This document shows, piece by piece, positions 7,785-17,678 of a DNA stretch of 32,960 bases. Origin of the DNA: an uncultured Methylococcaceae bacterium (lineage in GTDB: Bacteria; Pseudomonadota; Gammaproteobacteria; Methylococcales; Methylococcaceae). Within the stretch, counting starts at the first letter, position 1. Every line of letters begins with the position of its first letter. The translations under genes and the position numbers were made by a program. The notes below the pieces were generated by a model. That model saw only the letters and a program-made list of their open reading frames with translations. It was not told where the DNA came from and searched no databases. The DNA lies in assembly GCA_903934875.1 (NCBI GenBank), contig CAIZPP010000192.1, positions 1-32,960 of the forward strand, in the 5' to 3' direction.

Positions 7785-8849
7785 ATGATGAAAATAAAAG
7801 TATTGGTAGTAGATGACTCCGCGTTGATACGCAGCGTCATGAAGGAGATCATTAACAGCCAGCCCGACATGGAAATGGTCGGGGCCGCACCGGACCCTTT
7901 AGTCGCCAGGGATCTTATCAAACAATTGAACCCCGATGTCTTGACCTTGGACGTGGAGATGCCAAAAATGGATGGTCTGGAATTTCTCGAAAAACTAATG
8001 CGCCTTAGGCCAATGCCAGTTCTAATGGTTTCGTCTCTTACCGGGAAAGAATCGGAGGCAACTTTGCGCGCACTGGAATTAGGCGCTGTCGACTTTGTCA
8101 CCAAGCCAAAGCTTGGCATACAAAGTGGCATGTTGGAAGATGGCAATATAATCGCTGATAAAATCCGCTTGGCAGCCAGCGCAAAAATCGAACGCCAAAA
8201 ACTGCAAGCAAGCGATTCTATGCGCTACCTAAGGAATTCGCTGCCTCCGCTACGAAACAAAATAGTTAGTAGCAAAAACCTTATTGCCATTGGCGCATCG
8301 ACGGGCGGCACCAAAGCGATCAAGAACTTTCTGAGCCGCATGCCTAGGGACTGCCCTGGCATACTGATAGCCCAGCATATGCCCGAAGGATTTACCCGCT
8401 CTTTTGCGCAACATCTTTCCAGCACCTGTGAAATTTCAGTGAAAGAAGCTGAAGACGGGGAGCTTATTTTGCCGGGCGCGGCCTATATTGCGCCGGGTGA
8501 CCGCCATCTGTTACTGACCCGAATAGGGAACCATTACCTAACGAGATTGGAGGCCGGCCCTCCTGTCAATCACCACCGCCCTTCTGTGGATGCGCTGTTT
8601 AGCTCTGTTGCCACCCATGCAGGAAGCAACGCCGCAGGAATAATCATGACCGGCATGGGCAAAGATGGGGCATTAGGGCTGCTTGAAATGAAAAATGCCG
8701 GTGCGTTCAATCTTGCCCAAGATGAAGCCAGTTGCACCATCTATGGCATGCCCAAGGAGGCAGTGGCAGTGGGTGCCGTGCATGAAATTGCACCGCTCGA
8801 CGAGTTGGCCTACAAGGTATTGAATTATCTTGCCACCCGGACAGGCTAG
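7785..8849 (+). CDS. cheB: Protein-glutamate methylesterase CheB
   Basis: Two-domain adaptation enzyme that removes methyl groups from, and deamidates, chemoreceptors. The receiver domain has VDDSALIRS, phospho-Asp56 ([12 protein letters not shown]) and Lys in VTKPK. The C-terminal esterase carries the catalytic triad Ser172 (GASTGGT), His198 (AQHMPEGFT) and Asp294 (MTGMGKDGA). At 354 aa it is full length. ATG at 7785 is one base after the end of a type A repeat element, and no clear Shine-Dalgarno lies upstream other than the element's own bases; ATG 7788 is an alternative. It follows cheR on the same strand but is separated from it by 226 bp of repeat sequence. Its stop is only 2 bp from the stop of the convergent cheW. 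Confidence 0.95.
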   Translation: MMKIKVLVVDDSALIRSVMKEIINSQPDMEMVGAAPDPLVARDLIKQLNPDVLTLDVEMPKMDGLEFLEKLMRLRPMPVLMVSSLTGKESEATLRALELGAVDFVTKPKLGIQSGMLEDGNIIADKIRLAASAKIERQKLQASDSMRYLRNSLPPLRNKIVSSKNLIAIGASTGGTKAIKNFLSRMPRDCPGILIAQHMPEGFTRSFAQHLSSTCEISVKEAEDGELILPGAAYIAPGDRHLLLTRIGNHYLTRLEAGPPVNHHRPSVDALFSSVATHAGSNAAGIIMTGMGKDGALGLLEMKNAGAFNLAQDEASCTIYGMPKEAVAVGAVHEIAPLDELAYKVLNYLATRTG

Positions 8850-8851
8850 GC

Positions 8852-9376
8852 CTAACCTGATGTTTCATCAACCTGATCCATCAGTTCCATCTCGCTACTG
8901 GTCATTAGCCTGTCGACATTGACCAAGATTATCATGCGCTCACCAATCGAACCCAAGCCAATCAGGTATTCTGGCTTAAGGTTGATACTGCAATTTGGAA
9001 AACTTTGAATTTGTCTGGCCGCAAGCGTTATCACATCAGATACAGAACTGACCACTATACCCACTAGGCGATTATTTATATTAAGTATGATAACGGTAGT
9101 GAGAAGATCATAGGTAGGTATGCCCAGCAGAAATTTTATACGTAAATCGACAATTGGCACAATTAACCCGCGAAGGTTTGATAAGCCCTTGATGAATTCT
9201 GGGGCACCTGGGACCCTAGTAATGTGATCGTATCTACGGATTTCTTGGACCTTTAGTATTTCTACACCATACTCCTCGCTGCCTAACATGAATGTGAGGA
9301 ATTCTTTACCATCGGCACCAACATCATCACCATCGCCAAAATTACTTACTAAATTCTCTTCAGAATGTGGATTCAT
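8852..9376 (-). CDS. cheW: CheW-like coupling protein (cheW1)
   Basis: Single CheW domain of 174 aa with an extra acidic N-terminal stretch of about 22 residues. Family segments are FLTFMLGSEEYGVEILKVQEIRR, the receptor-contact [30 protein letters not shown], and GIVVSSVSDVI. CheW links CheA to receptors. It is the last gene of the minus-strand operon cheW2-mcp-cheA-cheW1. Between cheA and this gene only 3 bp remain after the cheA stop. The cheA tail in that gap is made by a half repeat element that ends right at this start codon, so translational coupling to cheA is likely. Which of the two CheW copies serves which receptor is not evident. Confidence 0.9.
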   Translation of the reverse strand: MNPHSEENLVSNFGDGDDVGADGKEFLTFMLGSEEYGVEILKVQEIRRYDHITRVPGAPEFIKGLSNLRGLIVPIVDLRIKFLLGIPTYDLLTTVIILNINNRLVGIVVSSVSDVITLAARQIQSFPNCSINLKPEYLIGLGSIGERMIILVNVDRLMTSSEMELMDQVDETSG

Positions 9377-9377
9377 A

Positions 9378-9411
9378 TATCAAGTAACTCTTTGATGTTG
9401 TAAACGCTGCA
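9378..9411 (+). repeat. Inverted-repeat element, type A half-copy (end 2 only)
   Basis: TATCAAGTAACTCTTTGATG followed by TTGTAAACGCTGCA, a match to end 2 of type A with small changes (terminal TA to CA). No end 1 or core is present. It sits wholly within the last codons of cheA and abuts the cheW1 start. Confidence 0.75.
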
Positions 9412-11344
9412 ATTCAAATCGTTTATTAATATTTAATAATGAAGGCACATCCAAAATCAAGGAGACATTCCCATCTCCAAGTATAGTAGCCCCCGATATC
9501 CAAGGTATCTTACGGAAATTTGTCTCAATATTTTTTACTACAATCTGCTGTTGACCGAGCAGATTATCGATCAACAAGGCAGCTTTCTTGCCCAAGCCTT
9601 CCACTATAACAACAATTCCATCGACAGGATTTGAGCACCTCGGTTGAATATCTAATAGATCGTGCAAAAAGATCAGAGGAATGTATTCTTCACGTACACG
9701 TATAACCATATCTTTTCCCGTAATATGATGAATTTGCTCAGGTATTGGTTGCAAAGACTCAACAACGGATAATAGCGGTAGTATATATACTTCATCACCT
9801 GCCATTACCAACATACCATCTAATATTGCCAAGGTTAGCGGCAGTGAAATCGTAATGGTAGTTCCCATGCCCAAGGTTGACAGGATATGCACACTACCCC
9901 CCATAGCTGAAATATTGCGCTTGACCACATCCATTCCCACACCACGCCCAGAAATTTTTGTGATTGAGGGCACGGTGGTAAATCCCGGAGTAAAGACAAC
10001 CTCCCATAGTTCTTCATCGCTCATTTCTTCGGAAACTGAAATTCCAAAATCCTTAGCCTTTCGCATAATGCATCCGCGATCAAACCCCGCACCATCATCA
10101 ATGACTTGAATTATGATGTGCCCTCCCTCATGGATAGCGGAAAGTGTGATTGTCCCAGTTTCGCTCTTGTTGTTTGCCAAACGTATACGGGGTTCCTCAA
10201 GCCCATGATCGACACTATTGCGGACGAGATGGGTAATCGGGTCTACAATCCGCTCAATTAACCCTTTATCAAGCTCGGTTGCACCGCCAATGGTAATTAG
10301 CTTGGCCTTTTTACCCAATTTAGCGGCCAACTCCCTGACCATCCTTGGAAAACGCGAAAAAACCAACTCTATAGGCATCATGCGGATAGCCATGACCGAT
10401 TCCTGCAAATCGTGCGTATTTCTAGCCAACGTGGCCAAATGACTCACCAGTTGCCCATGCCGGGCCGATTCCAGCCGCCCAATATGCTGATCTATCATCG
10501 CTTGAGTGATGACCAACTCGCCTACCAAATTCATCAGTTGATCGACTTTTTCCAGATTGACACGGACATAGGTTACATCTTGAATTCCTGCCGTCGATCC
10601 GTTTTGCTTGGGCAGAAAGCATTCAGATGCGCCCTTAGCATTCGACTGAACAGTTTCCTCAGCAATATGAATATCCTCTGGGTTACACAAAAATGCACAT
10701 ATGGCCACCACAGTGTCCAGATTTTCCGTGGTTTCCAATACAAACACTGTTTTTCCATTGGGTAATTTGTCAAATGTCAAACTTCCCTTGAGCTGTAGTT
10801 CCGCAACCAATGCATTTAAGTCGTCTTCGGACATGCAGGGCAATTCCATCCGAAAACAATGGGGTCTTTCGATTTTCGGCAGATTGATCCTAGCCTTTGC
10901 CTGGGCTTCGGGAAAATCCGACTGCCCCCTACTGCCCACATCGTCTGGCTGTTGCAAGGATAGGCTACGCAGCAATGCCAAAACATCCAATGATGCATCA
11001 CTGCCTATTGGCTGCTTTTGGCCATAGCCGTTCAATTGTCTCTTCAGTAGGTCCTTTGCCTGCAGAAATGCACTGACATGAGCCTCCGTTAGCTTCCGGC
11101 TACCCTTGCGTATATCGTCGAGTAAGGACTCCATGATATGTGCAATTTCAACCATGTCGTCCAAACCAAATGTTGCGGCTCCACCTTTGACCGAATGGGC
11201 GGTTCGGAAAATTGCATTACATTCCTCTGGGCTAGCCGAGGAAACATCAACTGCCAAGAGCAGCCCCTCCATCTCGGCCAGAAGTTCCTCAGACTCCTCG
11301 AAGAACACCTCAAAAAACTGGCTGATATCCAAGGAAGAAGCCAT
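9380..11344 (-). CDS. cheA: Chemotaxis histidine kinase CheA
   Basis: 654-aa hybrid-free CheA. The P1 Hpt domain is at about 1-115 with phospho-His50 in RTAHSVKGGAATFG. A middle region with a P2-like segment follows (to about 255). Then come the P3 dimerisation helices (YVRVNLEKVDQLMNLVGELVI..), the P4 ATPase with LVRNSVDHGLE, DDGAGFD and GRGVGMDVV, and the P5 CheW-like domain (about 510-640). The catalytic boxes look intact. The native C-terminus probably ended near NINKRF; the final LQRLQHQRVT and the stop are read from a half repeat element. It starts 3 bp after the receptor stop, inside the operon cheW2-mcp-cheA-cheW1. Expected targets are the CheY-like receiver at 4.7 kb and CheB. Confidence 0.95.
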   Translation of the reverse strand: MASSLDISQFFEVFFEESEELLAEMEGLLLAVDVSSASPEECNAIFRTAHSVKGGAATFGLDDMVEIAHIMESLLDDIRKGSRKLTEAHVSAFLQAKDLLKRQLNGYGQKQPIGSDASLDVLALLRSLSLQQPDDVGSRGQSDFPEAQAKARINLPKIERPHCFRMELPCMSEDDLNALVAELQLKGSLTFDKLPNGKTVFVLETTENLDTVVAICAFLCNPEDIHIAEETVQSNAKGASECFLPKQNGSTAGIQDVTYVRVNLEKVDQLMNLVGELVITQAMIDQHIGRLESARHGQLVSHLATLARNTHDLQESVMAIRMMPIELVFSRFPRMVRELAAKLGKKAKLITIGGATELDKGLIERIVDPITHLVRNSVDHGLEEPRIRLANNKSETGTITLSAIHEGGHIIIQVIDDGAGFDRGCIMRKAKDFGISVSEEMSDEELWEVVFTPGFTTVPSITKISGRGVGMDVVKRNISAMGGSVHILSTLGMGTTITISLPLTLAILDGMLVMAGDEVYILPLLSVVESLQPIPEQIHHITGKDMVIRVREEYIPLIFLHDLLDIQPRCSNPVDGIVVIVEGLGKKAALLIDNLLGQQQIVVKNIETNFRKIPWISGATILGDGNVSLILDVPSLLNINKRFELQRLQHQRVT

Positions 11345-11347
11345 TGC

Positions 11348-13585
11348 CTAAAACTCTGTCCAATTGTCATCCGCCTTGGGCAGAATTTTGGCTGATGCAA
11401 ATGAGCGGGGAGCCATAGGTTTAGGTTTTCCGACCCTTCTTGCCCCCAAGGATCCACGCTCATCAGAAGGCTGGAATGCAACGACCGGCATGTCGCCAAC
11501 CTTGATTAGCCGAAAACTGGACATCAAAGCGGCCAAGCGTTCCGCTTGCTCCTCCAAAGATTCGGAGGCCGCCGCCGCCTGTTCCACCAAAGCCGCATTC
11601 TGCTGGGTCACCTCATCCAACTGGGTGATGACTTGGTTAACCTGCTCGATGCCATTGCTTTGTTCAATTGATGCGGAGGCAATTTCACCCATGATATCGG
11701 CGACCCGCTGCACCGAGGCGACGATTTCATCCATGGTTTGCCCTGCCTCCGCCACCAGTTTTGCGCCATACTTAACCTTGTCCACTGAATTGCCTATCAA
11801 TGCTTTGATATCCTTGGCGGCGGACGCGGAACGTTGCGCCAGATTACGCACCTCACTCGCCACCACAGCGAACCCCCGCCCCTGCTCACCGGCGCGGGCT
11901 GCTTCCACGGCAGCGTTCAAGGCCAAAATATTGGTTTGAAATGCGATACTGTCGATGACACTGATAATGTCGACAATTTTTCGCGAGCTTTCGTCAATGT
12001 CGGTCATCGTTAGGACCACCTGCTGCACCAATTTCCCGCCTTTCATTGCCACATTGGAGGCCATCACAGACATTTGATTAGCCTGCTTGGCATTGCCTGC
12101 GTTCTGCTTTACAGTGGAAGAAAGTTGCTCCATGCTGGTAGCGGTTTCTGCCAAACTTGCGGCTTGCTCTTCGGTGCGCTGCGAAAGGTCAGCATTGCCC
12201 AAGGCAATTTCCCTGGAAACCGTGTTGATGGCATCGGCCGCCTCTTTAATCGTGGTAACGCTATGCGATAGATTATCAACCGTTGTATTGACGTCATCGC
12301 ATAATTTGGCGAAGGTGCCAAAGTATTTCTGATTAATCCGTTCGGTGAGATCTCCTTTAGCCATCGCGCCAAAGACACGGACCACATCTTCAATAGGACC
12401 GTCCACGGCATCCAGCGTATCATTGATACCCTCCAAGAGTTTGCGATAGATACCCTGGGCGCTTTCCTCATCCGCACGTATGTTAATTTGCCCGGTTTTA
12501 GCCGCCCGGATGATAATGCCCATCTGCTCTGTCAAAGTCTCCACTGCATTGATGCACAAATTAAGATTGTCTTTGATGGTATTAAAGTCGCCGGAGTAAT
12601 GGTCAGTGATTTTCACAGGAGTATCGCCTTTGGCAATCTTATCCACATAGTCCGCAGCCATATTCAGCGGGCCGATTACCGCATCAAGTGTATGATTAAA
12701 ACCTTCGATAATCTTCCGGTAATCGCCTTGGTGTTTGCTCGCGTCTGCGCGCGTAGCTAAAGTGCCTTCCATTGCGGAGGCGGAGAGCAAAGTAGCATCA
12801 GCAATCATCGACTTGACATTATCGACGATACTTTTCACCGCCACGGCGAGGCTGGCTTGCCCTTTGCCATTGGTGTCAATGGCAAATGACAGATCGCCGT
12901 CGGCAATTTTGCAGGCAAACTCGACGGCCTCAGACGGTTCGCAGCCTAGTTTGCCAATGATGCTGCGCGTGGTAAACCGACCGAAGAAGCCGATGACAAC
13001 CAATATTAGCGAAGCCATCGTCAGCGCAGCCCAGAGAGCATCACTCGCAAGCTCAGAGGCTTTAGTGGCGTTAATCTGCCCCAGTTCAACCTTGTATTGG
13101 CGGTGTGCATCGAAAGCCTCGTAGATTTTACTAGTGGTTTCCTGTTTGACCAACAGCAAGTCACGCGCTGCCTGGACTTTATCCTGGCCGACAAGGAGGA
13201 ACACCCTCGCATGAAGGACACTGTAGTCTTCCACTGCTTTATGGTCGGTAGCCAACAAATGCCTGTCCTTGTCGTCAGCGACGAAGCTATGCTCATATTG
13301 ATTTAGCCAATCGTCAATTTTTCTCATCGACACTTTAACCGTCTGCTCAATTGCCTCCCTATTTTCCTTGTCGCCATAGCTTATGTATTGCCAGGTTTTG
13401 GTTCGTATATTGGCAAGTTCGTTTACTGCTTGATTCAACAGGATGATACTTGGCAATACCTGTACATGTGAATAATTTGCCAAATTTAAAACCCTATCTA
13501 TCTGATATTGGCTGATGGCAACCAGCCCGATCAATCCGGGTAGGGCTAGCAAAACCAAAATTGTCAATTTAGTACCCACTTTCAT
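11348..13585 (-). CDS. Methyl-accepting chemotaxis protein with CheR-tether-like tail
   Basis: 745-aa chemoreceptor. TM1 is at about 7-27 and a periplasmic four-helix-bundle type ligand domain at about 28-185. TM2 is near 187-207. A long run of HAMP-like units follows (about 210-480; repeats such as [20 protein letters not shown] and [20 protein letters not shown] are clearly homologous to each other). The signalling hairpin tip is [20 protein letters not shown] with [18 protein letters not shown]. The protein ends in NWTEF, which fits the xWxxF pentapeptide that tethers CheR in E. coli Tar and Tsr (NWETF). ATG at 13585 overlaps the cheW2 stop as ATGA. The ligand is unknown. Confidence 0.94.
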   Translation of the reverse strand: MKVGTKLTILVLLALPGLIGLVAISQYQIDRVLNLANYSHVQVLPSIILLNQAVNELANIRTKTWQYISYGDKENREAIEQTVKVSMRKIDDWLNQYEHSFVADDKDRHLLATDHKAVEDYSVLHARVFLLVGQDKVQAARDLLLVKQETTSKIYEAFDAHRQYKVELGQINATKASELASDALWAALTMASLILVVIGFFGRFTTRSIIGKLGCEPSEAVEFACKIADGDLSFAIDTNGKGQASLAVAVKSIVDNVKSMIADATLLSASAMEGTLATRADASKHQGDYRKIIEGFNHTLDAVIGPLNMAADYVDKIAKGDTPVKITDHYSGDFNTIKDNLNLCINAVETLTEQMGIIIRAAKTGQINIRADEESAQGIYRKLLEGINDTLDAVDGPIEDVVRVFGAMAKGDLTERINQKYFGTFAKLCDDVNTTVDNLSHSVTTIKEAADAINTVSREIALGNADLSQRTEEQAASLAETATSMEQLSSTVKQNAGNAKQANQMSVMASNVAMKGGKLVQQVVLTMTDIDESSRKIVDIISVIDSIAFQTNILALNAAVEAARAGEQGRGFAVVASEVRNLAQRSASAAKDIKALIGNSVDKVKYGAKLVAEAGQTMDEIVASVQRVADIMGEIASASIEQSNGIEQVNQVITQLDEVTQQNAALVEQAAAASESLEEQAERLAALMSSFRLIKVGDMPVVAFQPSDERGSLGARRVGKPKPMAPRSFASAKILPKADDNWTEF

Positions 13586-14070
13586 GTTAATTCTCCAGGA
13601 AAAGCAAACAATGCCATTTCACTAGCGGACAGCAAGCGCTCAATGTCGGTGAGTATGATCATACGGCCATCAAGTGTGCCAACCCCTGCGAAGTATTGAA
13701 CATCCTCATTTGGGCCAAGTTTAGGAGCGGCATGAATATGTTCTGCCGGAAGGGAAATCACGTCTAACACACAGTCCACTACGATGCCGATTTCACGCTC
13801 TAAGATATTCAAGACAATCACCACAGTACACCCGTCATAATTTACCTCTCGCAGATTGAACTTGATGCGAAGATCCACGATGGGCACGATGTTTCCACGC
13901 AGGTTGATAATCCCAATGATAAACGGCGCTGTGTTGGCAATTTTGGTAACCGCCTGGTAGGCTAGAATTTCTTTCACCTTCAAAATATCAATGCCGTACT
14001 CCTCCCCTGCTAGGTTAAATGTCAGGTATTCCGAATTTCCATTCATAAAAGTGGGCGGGTTATTTTGCAT
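13582..14070 (-). CDS. cheW: CheW-like coupling protein (cheW2)
   Basis: 162-aa single CheW domain: [22 protein letters not shown], then [26 protein letters not shown], and [15 protein letters not shown]. It is the first gene of the minus-strand operon and overlaps the receptor gene by 4 nt (ATGA). The start at 14070 is 4 bp from a type B half repeat element whose end 2 faces the gene; ATG 14046 (MNGNSEYL) is a possible later start. Neither has a clear Shine-Dalgarno. Being paired with the receptor gene, it is the likely primary coupler for that receptor. Confidence 0.9.
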   Translation of the reverse strand: MQNNPPTFMNGNSEYLTFNLAGEEYGIDILKVKEILAYQAVTKIANTAPFIIGIINLRGNIVPIVDLRIKFNLREVNYDGCTVVIVLNILEREIGIVVDCVLDVISLPAEHIHAAPKLGPNEDVQYFAGVGTLDGRMIILTDIERLLSASEMALFAFPGELT

Positions 14071-14074
14071 AGCT

Positions 14075-14150
14075 TACAGCGTTTTTAATATCGAAGAGTT
14101 ACTTGTTGAGTTATATCATTTTGCAAAGCACAGACATACAGGATGGTTTG
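14075..14150 (-). repeat. Inverted-repeat element, type B half-copy (end 2 and part of core)
   Basis: Begins TACAGCGTTTTTAATATCGA and follows the type B copy at 21829 through CATTTTGCAAAGCA and CATACAGGATGGTTTGATT, then loses similarity. End 1 is absent. End 2 is 4 bp from the cheW2 start codon, so it forms the 5' region of the cheW2-mcp-cheA-cheW1 operon. Confidence 0.75.
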
Positions 14151-14160
14151 ATTGGGTCGA

Positions 14161-14280
14161 TTCTGGGTGGACGGGATCATTTGGATGCTAGCCAAAAGGC
14201 ACTGCTTCGTATGCTTTCACGCCAACTCACAAAGAAAAACCATTGGCTTGCCCATGCCAAGCAGGTATAAAATGCCATGA
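14161..14280 (+). pseudogene. Remnant of an FHA-fragment gene (copy of 17.3 kb sequence)
   Basis: Bases 14172-14220 closely match 17302-17350 (GGGATCATTTGGATGCT, then CACTGC..CGT..GCTTTCAC). In frame this reads GIIWMLAKRHCFVCFHA against GIIWMLSKRHCIVRFHS in the fragment at 17.3 kb. Similarity ends abruptly on both sides, with a repeat half-copy just upstream and a short unrelated tail to a TGA at 14280. It appears to be a non-functional duplicate scrap. The remaining bases to 14511 hold no supported gene. Confidence 0.55.
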
Positions 14281-14511
14281 AAAATTCCGCGCAACGATTC
14301 TTAATTCTATCACTCTATGGAAATACTCCGACAACTGCAACAAAATCTCCCTCCGTTTGCTCTGGAAATTCTCCGGCTGAGTATCTACCCAAGCAATGTC
14401 CGGTAAAATACGGCATAGACGGGCCTATGGCACCGAGCTTGGCAGGGCAACTGATCCAACCGTTAGACTACCGAAAACGCAGCGCATAATCCACTGCCAT
14501 TAATCCATTTT

Positions 14512-16302
14512 ATGGATAACCACACACTGATTTTCTGTGGCATGGTCGTAACTTTGACGACGACCTTGGGCATGGTAATCACCCAATTGACGCGCAAGAC
14601 GTATCCGTGCTTTGCCTATTGGACAATTGGTTGGTGTTCACGATCCTTGGGGTTTCTAATTTATACCTTATTGCAGGGCAATCCGGCGACGATGGTCTGG
14701 GCAGGCTGCCTTGATACCATCGGTGTCATCGCCAACAACCGGGGAGTGCTGGTATTCAGGGAGCGGCATCAGACCAGCTACCTGTGGGAAGTCTTGGGCG
14801 TGGTGTTGTGGACAAGCTTGTTTGCATACTTTACTTACTCCCATCAGATCAATAATCGCGTCATGCTGTACAGCATTTACCACAGTGCTTATTACGGGTG
14901 GGGTGTTGTCGCCCTGTTGGCACGGCATCCGCCACACAGGGGGGTCGGCGATGTCTTGTTGGCTGCCAGCCTCGGGGCCTGGGCGATGCTGGACCTGACC
15001 CGAGGCACTTTCTCATGGTTGTATTCTCAACCGCTCACGGATTTTTTACCCTCGCACCCGCTAATACCCATTTATGTGACAACTGCCACGTTGTTGGTCA
15101 TGATGATGGCCCTAAGCGAAATAATGATGAATTCGCAACGCCTTGAACATGATTACCGCCGGGTCCAGCAGGAATTGGAAGAGGATATCATCCGGTACGA
15201 GGAAAACAAACGGGAACTGGAAAGTTACCGCCAGCATCTGGAGGAATTGGTCCACATGCGCACTGCCGAACTGAGCTTGTCCGAATCCAAGTTTCGGGCA
15301 CTGGTAGAGCAGTCGCTAGTCGGCATTTATATCTATCAGGATGACTATTTGCTTTATGCCAACAATGCGCTGTGCCAGATGCTCGGCTACTCTTCGGCAG
15401 ACGATCTCGTCAACCGCGTTCCGATCATTGCGCTAGTGAAACCGCAAGATAGACTTTCAGTGTTGAAGCGTGTCAGCATCATTAAGTCAGGTAACGGCGA
15501 AGGATTGACCTATGAGATCGGCTTGCTGCGGCGGGACGGCAAGGTAGTCGATGCTGAATTGCATAGCCGCAGCATCGATTATCAAGGCAAGCAGGCCACC
15601 ATCGGTGTTGTCATTGACGTGTCGGAGCGCAATCGCGCCACCAATGACTTGCGGGCCTTGGCATCGCGTTTGCTGTCGGTGCGCGAGGAGGAGCGCACTC
15701 GTATCGCCCGCGATATCCACGACGATTTGGGCCAGACCATGGCAGGCCTGAAAATGAAAATGGGCTGGCTAAAAAAGCAGCTGGCTAGCAAAGGATTGAC
15801 CGACCACCTAGAAGATATCCTCGAAATGAAACAACTGATTGACCGAATCATCCAATCGGTTCACGATATTTCATGGGCTCTGCGTCCTGGGATACTTGAC
15901 ACCCTGGGCCTGTCGGCAGCCGTCGAATGGCTGTGCAAGGATTTCCAGCGTCGCGCCGGCATTCGCTGCCACCAGGAATTGTCAGCGCAGCAACCCGACT
16001 TGGACGCGGACCGTGTCACCCATATCTTCCGCATCTGCCAGGAACTACTGACTAATGTCACTCGGCACGCACACGCGAGTAGCGTCGAAGTGAAACTTGG
16101 GCCGGACGGTAATGGAAACTGGCTGCTTGAAGTCAAAGATGATGGCATTGGCATCCAGAACATTGCTCCCGGGTCGCAATCGCTCGGACTGCTGGGCATA
16201 AGCGAGCGTATCCAGCAATTGAGAGGCACTCTCACTATCGACAGCACACCCTCGTTCAAAGGCACCCGAGTGCGGGTGACGGTGCCATGTGGCACAGCCT
16301 AA
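14512..16302 (+). CDS. Membrane sensor histidine kinase, NarL-type (HisKA_3)
   Basis: 596 aa. About six or seven hydrophobic segments span residues 5-200, followed by a coiled coil (205-255), a PAS domain (about 257-375) and a HisKA_3 dimerisation domain. The phospho-acceptor is His403 in RTRIARDIHDDLGQTMAGLK. The HATPase domain has QELLTNVTRHAHA (N box), DDGIG and LGLLGISERI (G boxes), all intact. The 'conventional' H-box with DDLGQ is the NarX/DegS/UhpB type. It is followed after 21 nt by a LuxR-type regulator, its obvious partner. The membrane part resembles uncharacterised sensor regions; the signal cannot be named. The start at 14512 has no strong Shine-Dalgarno. Confidence 0.93.
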   Translation: MDNHTLIFCGMVVTLTTTLGMVITQLTRKTYPCFAYWTIGWCSRSLGFLIYTLLQGNPATMVWAGCLDTIGVIANNRGVLVFRERHQTSYLWEVLGVVLWTSLFAYFTYSHQINNRVMLYSIYHSAYYGWGVVALLARHPPHRGVGDVLLAASLGAWAMLDLTRGTFSWLYSQPLTDFLPSHPLIPIYVTTATLLVMMMALSEIMMNSQRLEHDYRRVQQELEEDIIRYEENKRELESYRQHLEELVHMRTAELSLSESKFRALVEQSLVGIYIYQDDYLLYANNALCQMLGYSSADDLVNRVPIIALVKPQDRLSVLKRVSIIKSGNGEGLTYEIGLLRRDGKVVDAELHSRSIDYQGKQATIGVVIDVSERNRATNDLRALASRLLSVREEERTRIARDIHDDLGQTMAGLKMKMGWLKKQLASKGLTDHLEDILEMKQLIDRIIQSVHDISWALRPGILDTLGLSAAVEWLCKDFQRRAGIRCHQELSAQQPDLDADRVTHIFRICQELLTNVTRHAHASSVEVKLGPDGNGNWLLEVKDDGIGIQNIAPGSQSLGLLGISERIQQLRGTLTIDSTPSFKGTRVRVTVPCGTA

Positions 16303-16323
16303 ATCATTAAGAGTGAACCGGAA

Positions 16324-16956
16324 ATGAAGTTAAAACTAGTCCTAGTCGAAGACCATGGGATCGTACGACAGGGCATACGGCTGATTATCGAATCTGAGGC
16401 AGATATGGAGGTCATCGGCGAGGCATCTTGTGGAAGGGAAGGACTTGCCATTATCGCAGCCCAAAAACCCGACATTGCCATCTTGGACATCAACCTTCCA
16501 GATATAAACGGAATGGATATGCTGCGTGAGATAAGGCTCATCCACCCCGATCTGCCCGTTTTGTTGTTGACTATCCATGCTGAGGAAATTCTCGCCGTAC
16601 GGGCCTTACAGGCAGGGGCAAAAGGCTATTTGTGCAAAGATAGCTCTTCGGACGAACTAGCCAAAGCCCTGCGCAAGCTGGCCAGTGGAGGGGTCTATGT
16701 CAGCACATCGCTGAGCGAAATACTCGCACGAGAAATTGGCGGACAACGTGGAAAACTGCCCCATGAACGGCTATCTGACCGCGAATACCAAGTATTGTGC
16801 CTGTTGGCCTCGGGCAAGTCAGTCGGCCAAATCGCCGAAGCGTTGGATCGTAGCCCCAACACCATCAGCACCCTGCGCAAGCGTATCCTCGACAAAATGG
16901 GCATGAAGAACAATTCCGAACTCGCCTACTATGCCATCAACAACCAACTCGTCTAA
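16324..16956 (+). CDS. NarL/LuxR-type response regulator
   Basis: 210-aa two-domain regulator. The receiver has VEDHGIVRQG, phospho-Asp55 (IAILDINLPDING), LLLTIHAE and Lys in GYLCKDSS. The C-terminal LuxR helix-turn-helix (about 145-205) reads LSDREYQVLCLLASGKSVGQ followed by IAEALDRSPNTISTLRKRIL. A Shine-Dalgarno-like GGA lies shortly before ATG 16324. It forms a two-gene operon with the preceding kinase. In the helix-turn-helix the usual VKTH/VSTH is ISTL, a mild departure. The target genes are unknown; the neighbouring FHA/kinase block is a reasonable guess only. Confidence 0.93.
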   Translation: MKLKLVLVEDHGIVRQGIRLIIESEADMEVIGEASCGREGLAIIAAQKPDIAILDINLPDINGMDMLREIRLIHPDLPVLLLTIHAEEILAVRALQAGAKGYLCKDSSSDELAKALRKLASGGVYVSTSLSEILAREIGGQRGKLPHERLSDREYQVLCLLASGKSVGQIAEALDRSPNTISTLRKRILDKMGMKNNSELAYYAINNQLV

Positions 16957-17080
16957 CTGATGTTACGCTGGAGTGCCAGGGCTTGCCCGGACACTCCAAA
17001 TCGAAGCGCCGCCGGAACAAGGCCATTCGCGGGCGTTTCCAGCGTTAGGCGATATCCAATAAAGAACATCCCATGCAAAA

Positions 17081-17131
17081 GCCAAGCTGGTGCTTGGCGC
17101 TCCCAGAAGGAACGCCAAGCACCAGCTTGGC
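17081..17131. repeat. Perfect 19-bp-arm hairpin repeat
   Basis: GCCAAGCTGGTGCTTGGCG (17081-17099) pairs exactly with its complement at 17113-17131 around a 13-nt loop. Related shorter hairpins occur inside the nested insertion at 2.2 kb and at 31.27-31.37 kb. It lies in the 270-bp spacer after the response regulator, which holds no gene. No T-tract follows. Confidence 0.75.
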
Positions 17132-17269
17132 AAGTTGATTTGCGGAGGGATTGTTCGTGATTTTCGTAGACAATTAATTTCGGTTTTGTTGGATTCATTA
17201 TTGGAAATCACCTAAGCACCCAGCAAATGGCTTGCCTATTTAGGCAAAATCCTAGCCGCCTATTGGCCG

Positions 17270-17521
17270 GTGCCTGCCGCCTTGGGCATAGTCGTTGTGG
17301 TCGGGATCATTTGGATGCTGTCCAAACGGCACTGCATCGTTCGCTTTCACAGCAAATCGCAATGCTTTCTCCTCGTCGATTGCAATTCAGCCAACGGGAC
17401 TTTCATAGCCAACGGCGAACGCCTGCCCAACGGCGGCTCACAATTGCTCAATGCGGGGCAACGCGTTTTCCTGTCCAACCCAGAAAACATGTTCGAAGTC
17501 AATTTCCAGGCACCGCGCTGA
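17270..17521 (+). pseudogene. Truncated membrane-anchored FHA-domain fragment
   Basis: An open frame (from after a TAA at 17213; GTG at 17270 is only a nominal start) encodes a hydrophobic segment (PAALGIVVVVGIIWML) followed by the second half of an FHA domain. The FHA part shows SKRHCIVRFHSKS, then LLVDCNSANGTFIANGERLP and a final strand FEVNF. The phosphothreonine-binding Arg/Ser-x-x-His region is partly kept (SKRH), but the N-terminal FHA strands with the GR motif are missing. No good start codon or Shine-Dalgarno is seen, so I read it as the 3' remnant of a larger gene, though a small expressed protein is possible. Part of it is duplicated at 14172-14220. It precedes a complete FHA gene on the same strand. 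Confidence 0.55.
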
Positions 17522-17678
17522 AATTAAGTACCCACCCGGCATGTTGGGAAATCCTTTTCCTATGTATACTAAGATGAGTTAGTCTAGCCATGAACGGCTT
17601 GATATTTTGGCTATCCACTTAAGGCGGGACCGGAACAAGGTTTAGCCGTTCGCCGACCAACTTTGATGGGGATTGACT

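Noticed and set aside
14277-14489. 70-aa open frame before the histidine kinase
   Set aside because: It has no recognisable motif and no good ribosome site, and starts in the tail of a gene remnant.
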